Assembly: GCA_032251455.1 (NCBI GenBank)
Contig: JAVVEG010000039.1
Span: forward strand, 1-9,506
DNA: 9,506 nt
Direction: 5' to 3'
From: JAVVEG01 sp032251455
GTDB taxonomy: Bacteria > Pseudomonadota > Gammaproteobacteria > Pseudomonadales > Pseudohongiellaceae
Below, in pieces: positions 4,951-9,506 of this stretch; position 1 is the stretch's first letter; every line of letters starts with the position of its first letter. The notes beneath the pieces are model-generated. The model did no database searches. It was not told the origin of the DNA and was given only the letters and a program-made list of their open reading frames with translations. Both the position numbers and the translations under genes were made by a program.

Positions 4951-6351
4951 TCAAATCCCTCTGGGTTCCATGATGGCCTGGTAGGTCAAGCGTCTGGCCA
5001 GTGAGCGCACATCCGGGCGCAAACTGCCGAACTGCTGGATCATGCCAACGAATACCAGGTCTTCCACCGGGTCTATCCAGAACCAGGTGCCAGCGGCGCC
5101 GCCCCAGTAGAACTCACCCTTGGAATAGGTTTCTGCCTCCACCGGGTTGGCGGTGACAGCAAAATCCAGTCCAAACACAGTGCCAGGTGCCCCAAGAATG
5201 TTGTCGGGCATGCCGCGCGGCAATTGATTGCGTTGCATCAGTGCCACGGTCATTGGTGACAGGATTCTCACGCCATCCAGTTCGCCGCCGTTGAGCACCA
5301 TCTGGCTGAAGCGCATATAGTCCATGGCGCTGGAGACCAGGCCGCCGCCACCGGAAAGGAAATTCACCGGTTCCAGCCAGTTCTGAGCACCGCCGAAACC
5401 TTCCTGGGCAACCAGGTTGCCATTCTCGTCATAGCCATAGACCTGGGCAAAGCGGCTGGCTTTTTCGGGTGTCACATAAAAACCGGTATCGTGCATGCCC
5501 AGTGGTTCGAAGAGCCGCTCCTGCAGAAACTCATCAAAACGTTGTCCGGACAGCACTTCCACCAGATAACCCTGTACATCCACCGATACGCTGTAGTGCC
5601 ACTGGGTGCCCGGTTGTTGCCGCAGCGGAATGTCTGCCAGTTTGTTGATCATGTCCTCCAGGGTAGAGTCGGTATTGAGCATATCGGCTTCCACGTACAT
5701 CTCATCCACCTTGGATTGGGAGAAGATGCCATAGGTCAGGCCGCCGGTATGACTCATCAACTCACGAATGGTCATGGGGTGATCAGCTTCTTCCGTCAGC
5801 AGATTGCCATCGGCATCCACGCCGGCAGCGACTTTCAGGCCCTTGAGCTGCGGAATGTATTTCTCCACCGGATCGGCCAGGCGAAACTTGCCTTCTTCAT
5901 ACAGGGTCATGAGTGCCACCCCGGTGATGGGCTTGGTCATGGAATAGATGCGGAACAGGGCATCGTTGCTCATCGGGTCGCCGCTTTCGATATCCCGGTA
6001 GCCCACCGATTCGAAGTGTACGATCTTGCTGTCGCGTGCCACCATGGTGACGACACCGGCCAGCAGGCCCTGGTCCACCAGATCCTGCATGGCAGCCGTC
6101 ACCCGGTCCAGCCGGGCCGAGTCCATGCCCACCTGTTCCGGAGTTGCCGTTTCCAGATCGCGACTGGCGCTTGCTGCGGGCGGCGTTGCCATTGCTGGGG
6201 CTGAGGAGGCGGTTGGTTGGCTGTCGCAGCTTGCCAACAACAGGGCCAAGAGGGGCAGGGTAAGCAGTTTCAACTTGGCAGGGGTAGGATTTCTGTGCAC
6301 AGTTGAAGTTGTACAATCTTTACAAAGAGGTGTCGAATAAGCGGTTTGCAT
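4951..6351 (-). CDS. Serine hydrolase lipoprotein, class C beta-lactamase / family VIII esterase fold
   Basis: A 466-residue exported hydrolase. A signal segment KLKLLTLPLLALLLASC (26-42) ends in a lipobox, so Cys42 should be lipidated. The catalytic core has the SxxK motif SMTK (137-140, Ser137 nucleophile, Lys140 base), the tyrosine motif YSVS (253-256) and WGGAAGT (416-422) in place of the KTG box, the pattern of family VIII esterases such as EstB rather than true beta-lactamases. MSHTGGLTYG (199-208) and LSGGGGLVSS (332-341) are also typical. Substrate is probably an ester or peptide, not a known antibiotic. AGAGGA lies six bases before the ATG, supporting this start despite an unusually long 25-residue pre-signal region; a GTG at codon 18 would give a more usual signal length. 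It leads a probable two-gene unit with the Sel1 lipoprotein. Confidence 0.88.
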   Translation of the reverse strand: MQTAYSTPLCKDCTTSTVHRNPTPAKLKLLTLPLLALLLASCDSQPTASSAPAMATPPAASASRDLETATPEQVGMDSARLDRVTAAMQDLVDQGLLAGVVTMVARDSKIVHFESVGYRDIESGDPMSNDALFRIYSMTKPITGVALMTLYEEGKFRLADPVEKYIPQLKGLKVAAGVDADGNLLTEEADHPMTIRELMSHTGGLTYGIFSQSKVDEMYVEADMLNTDSTLEDMINKLADIPLRQQPGTQWHYSVSVDVQGYLVEVLSGQRFDEFLQERLFEPLGMHDTGFYVTPEKASRFAQVYGYDENGNLVAQEGFGGAQNWLEPVNFLSGGGGLVSSAMDYMRFSQMVLNGGELDGVRILSPMTVALMQRNQLPRGMPDNILGAPGTVFGLDFAVTANPVEAETYSKGEFYWGGAAGTWFWIDPVEDLVFVGMIQQFGSLRPDVRSLARRLTYQAIMEPRGI

Positions 6352-6368
6352 GGCGGTTCCTCTGGTTT

Positions 6369-6392
6369 ATTGGTTTTGTAATTGGTTTTGTA
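6369..6392. repeat. Perfect tandem duplication of a 12-base unit upstream of the serine-hydrolase gene
   Basis: Seen: ATTGGTTTTGTA occurs twice without interruption (6369-6380 and 6381-6392); read on the minus strand it is TACAAAACCAAT twice, ending 17 bases before the hydrolase start codon and just outside its Shine-Dalgarno site. Spacing of 12 bases is close to, but not exactly, one helical turn. It could be a pair of regulator half-sites, a leader element or a slippage duplication. The rest of the divergent intergenic region (6352-6578) holds a weak hairpin GCCCAA/TTGGGC at 6396-6417 and a GGAGG ribosome site at 6566-6570 for the rightward gene; I find no strong promoter. Confidence 0.6.
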
Positions 6393-6578
6393 CTGGCCCA
6401 ACTTTAACCCATTGGGCGTGCAATTCATGCTGTTTTTTGTGGTGTGCGTTTCAAAGTGACCCTGGAAGCAAAGTAAATGTTCCTGGATGTCATGTCCAGA
6501 AACAAGAGGCGGCATTGATGTCACGGCCATGTTAAAAAGAAGGCATATGGTGGCGATAATTATTCGGAGGCTTTTGTC

Positions 6579-7556
6579 ATGATGCATTTATCGTTGTTGC
6601 CGAGGTTGTGCTTGTGGTTGTGCTCGTCAGGATTGCCAGGATTGTCGCGCATTGCTCTGTTGCTGACGGGGGCAATACTGGGCCTGGTGTTCGAGCCCCC
6701 GCTGTTGGCCCAGGGGTTGACCTTACCGGCGCATGAACCGTATCCGCTGCAGCAGCTGCAGGCGGAGGAAATTGCCCGCTACCCGGCAGTGGAGGCCGGG
6801 CAGGGCGCAGCCGCGGACGCTGACCATGTGTATGCCATCGTGAACACGGCCATTGGCCAATACCGCAAGGCCGATGGCGGCTTTGTCCGGCGGTATGCCG
6901 CAGCCCGTGACGGCTACGTGCGGCATATGAACAGTTGTTATGCCGAAGCGGGCCGTTTGTACTGCGCCAATTCCAACTTTCCCGAAACCCCCATGGGCAG
7001 TTCCATCGAGATTTTCGACACCGCCACCATGGCGCATGTGGACACCTATAGTCTGGGCATGCTGGAGGAGGGCTCCCTGACCTGGTTCGAGCGCATTGAC
7101 GGGGGCTGGATGGCCGGCTTTGCGCACTATGACGACAATGGCGGTCTGCCGTACAAAGACCATCGCTACGCCGCTATTGTCCGTTATGATCCGGACTGGC
7201 GCCGCATCGGCGGTTGGCTCATCCCGGATTCAGTGCTCGGCCGCATGCAGCCCTATGCCGCCTCCGGTGGCGGTGTGGGACCGGACGGTTTGCTTTATCT
7301 CACCGGCCATGATCGACCAGAGATGTACGTGCTGGCGGCACCGGCGCTGGGCCCGACTTTGGTACACATCGCCACCATCGCCATTGCTGTGGAAGGTCAG
7401 GCCTTTGCCTGGGATAAGTCCAGCCCTGAGCGGGTGGTGTATGGCATCAGCCGTCCCAACCGGGAGGTACGCGGCTTCCGGATTCCCACAGTGAATCTGC
7501 CCGAGGGCATGCGGCGATTCACGGCCTTGGGCGGTAATCCCCTGCAGAGTAATTGA
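6579..7556 (+). CDS. Secreted beta-propeller-like protein of unknown function
   Basis: A 325-residue protein. Residues 1-45 look like a signal peptide: Arg at 9 and 24, a hydrophobic run IALLLTGAILGLVF (25-38) and a cleavage site near LLAQG (42-46). The mature part has repeating strand patterns of a beta-propeller: HVYAIVNTAIGQY (83-95), GRLYCANSNFP (125-135), SIEIFDTAT (142-150), GPDGLLYLTGHDRPEMYVL (234-252), EGQAFAWDK (272-280) and VVYGISRPNREVRGF (286-300). Cys120 and Cys129 could form a disulfide. I recall relatives in databases labelled cycloisomerase from propeller similarity, but see nothing that proves an activity. GGAGG at 6566-6570 fixes the start at 6579; a second ATG follows directly. 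It is divergent from the hydrolase and convergent with the amidase. Confidence 0.75.
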   Translation: MMHLSLLPRLCLWLCSSGLPGLSRIALLLTGAILGLVFEPPLLAQGLTLPAHEPYPLQQLQAEEIARYPAVEAGQGAAADADHVYAIVNTAIGQYRKADGGFVRRYAAARDGYVRHMNSCYAEAGRLYCANSNFPETPMGSSIEIFDTATMAHVDTYSLGMLEEGSLTWFERIDGGWMAGFAHYDDNGGLPYKDHRYAAIVRYDPDWRRIGGWLIPDSVLGRMQPYAASGGGVGPDGLLYLTGHDRPEMYVLAAPALGPTLVHIATIAIAVEGQAFAWDKSSPERVVYGISRPNREVRGFRIPTVNLPEGMRRFTALGGNPLQSN

Positions 7557-7595
7557 CCAGGTTTGCTGCCAGCTTTGAATACCCGGTATACCTGG

Positions 7596-9482
7596 CTAAG
7601 GCAGCTGATAAGTCACCCCCCGCAGTGGCAAGGAACTGCCGAATACCCGAAGGTGAACGCGCCGCTCGGCCAGGGCGGTGCGCAGGGCCGGGCTCATGAA
7701 ATGCTCGCCGCTGGCCGAGTCGCGTTGTGGACCCAGCAGGTGCAGGGCCACGGGTTCATTCAGGCCGGGCGTGTTGTTGGTATCGATGATCAGAGTGACG
7801 GCATGCAGTGCACTGTCCTCATCGGTGTTGGCCGTTAAGCGAAAGCTGAGCAGGTTGGTGGTGACGTCCATGCTGAGCGTGCCCTGCACATCGATACCGG
7901 ATTGCGAGAAATCAACCGTGCTGACCCGCGCTGGTGGTGCCACACCCGCGCGCAATGCCGGCGTGGTGGAAGGGGGCTGACGGGACGCATTGCCTTGTTC
8001 ATAGGCATGGCCAATGGCCAGCAGACTGGCATCGGACAACAGACTGCCAAGCAATTCCATGCCCACCGGCAAGCCGCCGGCAGTAAACCCGACCGGCAGG
8101 GACAGAGCTGGCAGGCCGGAATTGGCACTGAGACTGCAGTTGTTGCCGGGCTGGTTTTCACCCAGAAAAACCTGCAGTTGCGCAATGGGTGGATAGATCA
8201 GCGCATCCAGTTGCTGTTGCTGCAAAACCTGTTCGATGGCGGTGCGCAAGTCCTCGCGCGCGGCCAGTGCGGCTGCATAGCCATCGATATCAGGTGGTGC
8301 AGCAAGGCTGCGCGTCAACACACCCTGCACGGCCTGATGGTAAAGACCCGGCCCGACGATATCCTCCAGGCTGGTGATGTTGGCGCTTTCAAACTGGGCG
8401 AGATACTGTTCCAGGTCTGCGCGGAATTCATGAGCGATGACCCCGGACCTGGCGATGAGGCTGCCCAGTTCGGGGATATCGACCTCGATGATTTCCGCAC
8501 CTTGTTGCTCATACCAGGCCAGAGCCTGCTCTATCTGTTGCCTGATCGGGGCATCGGCAGCAGCCAGATAGCGGGTGAGTTTACCCAGGCGTAATTGCGA
8601 GAGTCGGGGCGTGCCCAGTGTTGCCTGGAAACCCGGCAAGGGTGCAGAGCGCATCAGTTCAGTAGCGGCGTCATTGGGGTCATAACCCACCACCACATCC
8701 AGCAGAATCGCCAGATCTTCCGCACTGCGGGCCAGTGGGCCGGCTACGTCCTGGGTGTGGGCCAGGGGCATCAGACCATGGATGCTGGACAGGCCCTTGG
8801 TAGGCCGCAAACCGATCAGGTTATTGAATGCCGCCGGAATGCGGATGGAGCCGCAGGTATCCGAGCCCAGGCCAATGGCAGCAAAACTGGCTGCCACCGC
8901 TGCCGCTGTGCCACCGCTGGAGCCACCAGGCACGCGCCGCAGGTCGTAAGGGTTGCGGGTCTGACCTTGCAGGGAACTGATGCTGGTGATGCCGTAGGCA
9001 TATTCATGCAGATTGGTCTTGGCCAGGATGATGGCACCGGCGGCCAGCAGTTTCTCTATCTGGGTGGCATTGGCATTGGGTGTAAAGCCTGCCAGTGCCA
9101 CCGAAGCACCGGTGGTCGGCATGAAGGCGGTGTTGTAATTGTCCTTCACCACAATGGGGATGCCGTGCAATTGACTGCGTGCACCGGTGCGCTGGCGTTC
9201 GGCATCCAGCGCTGTGGCAATGGCCCGTGCTTCGGGATTGAGACGCAGGATGCTGTTCAGGACCGGGCCTTGCTGATCATAGGCTTCAATCCGTGCCAGA
9301 TACTGCTCCACCAGCGCGACCGAGGTAGTGGTGCCGGCCTCCAGTGCTGCCTGCAACTGACTGATGTCGGTCTCGAACACCTCGATAGTGGTCTGGCTTT
9401 GTGCTGGCGCAGTCAGCCACAACGGGCTGGCGATGAGCAACAGCAACAGTAATTTGTGCGCAATGTTGATTCGTTGATGCAT
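7596..9482 (-). CDS. Secreted amidase-signature hydrolase with C-terminal extension
   Basis: A 628-residue exported enzyme of the amidase signature family, which hydrolyses amide bonds with a Ser-cisSer-Lys triad. Seen: signal peptide 1-27 (LLLLLLIASPLWLTAPA), GIPIVVKDNY with Lys113, PGGSSGG with Ser188, and GSDTCGSIRIPAAF with the nucleophile Ser212; the 24-residue spacing between the two serines matches the family. The enzyme core ends near residue 500 with GLPVGMELLGS...SLLAIGHAYEQ. The last 120 residues, after a Pro/Thr-rich linker (502-520), form a beta-rich region (VQGTLSMDVTTNLLSFRL, LHAVTLIIDT, RRVHLRVFGSSLPLRGVTY) that may be CHRD-like, a weak guess. AGGTGA lies a few bases before the ATG. 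Substrate unknown. Its end is 39 bases from the convergent gene, with no clear terminator between. Confidence 0.9.
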   Translation of the reverse strand: MHQRINIAHKLLLLLLIASPLWLTAPAQSQTTIEVFETDISQLQAALEAGTTTSVALVEQYLARIEAYDQQGPVLNSILRLNPEARAIATALDAERQRTGARSQLHGIPIVVKDNYNTAFMPTTGASVALAGFTPNANATQIEKLLAAGAIILAKTNLHEYAYGITSISSLQGQTRNPYDLRRVPGGSSGGTAAAVAASFAAIGLGSDTCGSIRIPAAFNNLIGLRPTKGLSSIHGLMPLAHTQDVAGPLARSAEDLAILLDVVVGYDPNDAATELMRSAPLPGFQATLGTPRLSQLRLGKLTRYLAAADAPIRQQIEQALAWYEQQGAEIIEVDIPELGSLIARSGVIAHEFRADLEQYLAQFESANITSLEDIVGPGLYHQAVQGVLTRSLAAPPDIDGYAAALAAREDLRTAIEQVLQQQQLDALIYPPIAQLQVFLGENQPGNNCSLSANSGLPALSLPVGFTAGGLPVGMELLGSLLSDASLLAIGHAYEQGNASRQPPSTTPALRAGVAPPARVSTVDFSQSGIDVQGTLSMDVTTNLLSFRLTANTDEDSALHAVTLIIDTNNTPGLNEPVALHLLGPQRDSASGEHFMSPALRTALAERRVHLRVFGSSLPLRGVTYQLP

Positions 9483-9506
9483 CTGTCATCACCTGCCTGG
9501 AAGTGG

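Noticed and set aside
5491..6204. Long plus-strand frame of 237 codons inside the serine-hydrolase gene
   Set aside because: It is antisense to a gene with intact catalytic motifs, has His/Gln-rich composition typical of antisense shadows, and no recognisable domain.
6270..6587. 105-residue minus-strand frame across the divergent intergenic region
   Set aside because: It overlaps the start regions of two well-supported genes and has no family features; read as chance.
7557..7610. Possible bidirectional terminator between the convergent genes
   Set aside because: The arms CCAGG/CCTGG and GCTGCC/GGCAGC cross instead of nesting, and there is no T-tract on either strand.
8595..9452. Plus-strand frame of 285 codons inside the amidase gene
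   Set aside because: Antisense shadow of the GC-rich amidase coding region; composition skewed to Gly, Gln and His, no domain or ribosome site.
1..9506. CRISPR arrays, tRNA or rRNA genes, and insertion sequences
   Set aside because: No regularly spaced repeats, no cloverleaf or rRNA sequence, and no transposase frame were seen.

Overview
The window looks like a stretch of gammaproteobacterial (possibly marine or environmental) chromosome with an accessory, defence-flavoured left part and an ordinary right part. The taxon is inferred from overall gene style, lipoprotein signals, Shine-Dalgarno sites and moderate-to-high GC in the right part; no rRNA or marker gene is present to prove it.

Left part (1-4220, accessory). 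A complete type IV toxin-antitoxin pair opens the window: an AbiEi-like winged-helix antitoxin/repressor (185-724) and an AbiEii-like nucleotidyltransferase toxin (717-1622), overlapping by 8 bases. Two long perfect inverted repeats (15 bp and 13 bp arms) lie interleaved upstream of the antitoxin and are the probable autoregulatory operators. Downstream lies a gene-free stretch (1623-2084) dense in hairpins, parts of which resemble the 5' half of a group II intron; no reverse transcriptase follows. On the minus strand come a small XRE/Cro-type HTH protein (2085-2345) preceded by a module of short, protein-like but start-less reading frames (2346-2711), a LysE/RhtB-type amino-acid exporter (2782-3459) and a GIY-YIG (T5orf172/Mug113-like) nuclease-domain protein with an unassigned C-terminal half (3474-4184). 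This part is visibly richer in A/T runs around the HTH-to-GIY-YIG genes than the DNA to the right, which fits horizontal acquisition.

Right part (4228-9506, GC-richer, housekeeping or secreted functions). On the minus strand a serine-hydrolase lipoprotein of the class C beta-lactamase/family VIII esterase fold (4951-6351) is followed closely by a Sel1-repeat lipoprotein (4228-4932), probably one transcript. A perfect 12-bp tandem repeat sits just upstream of the hydrolase gene. Diverging from it is a secreted beta-propeller-like protein (6579-7556), and converging on that is a secreted amidase-signature hydrolase with an extra C-terminal beta-rich region (7596-9482). These four encode exported proteins and appear unrelated to the defence genes.

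The most interesting signals are the interleaved operators of the AbiE locus, the hairpin-rich RNA-like stretch after the toxin, the broken minus-strand module beside the HTH gene, and the GIY-YIG protein at the edge of the accessory segment.
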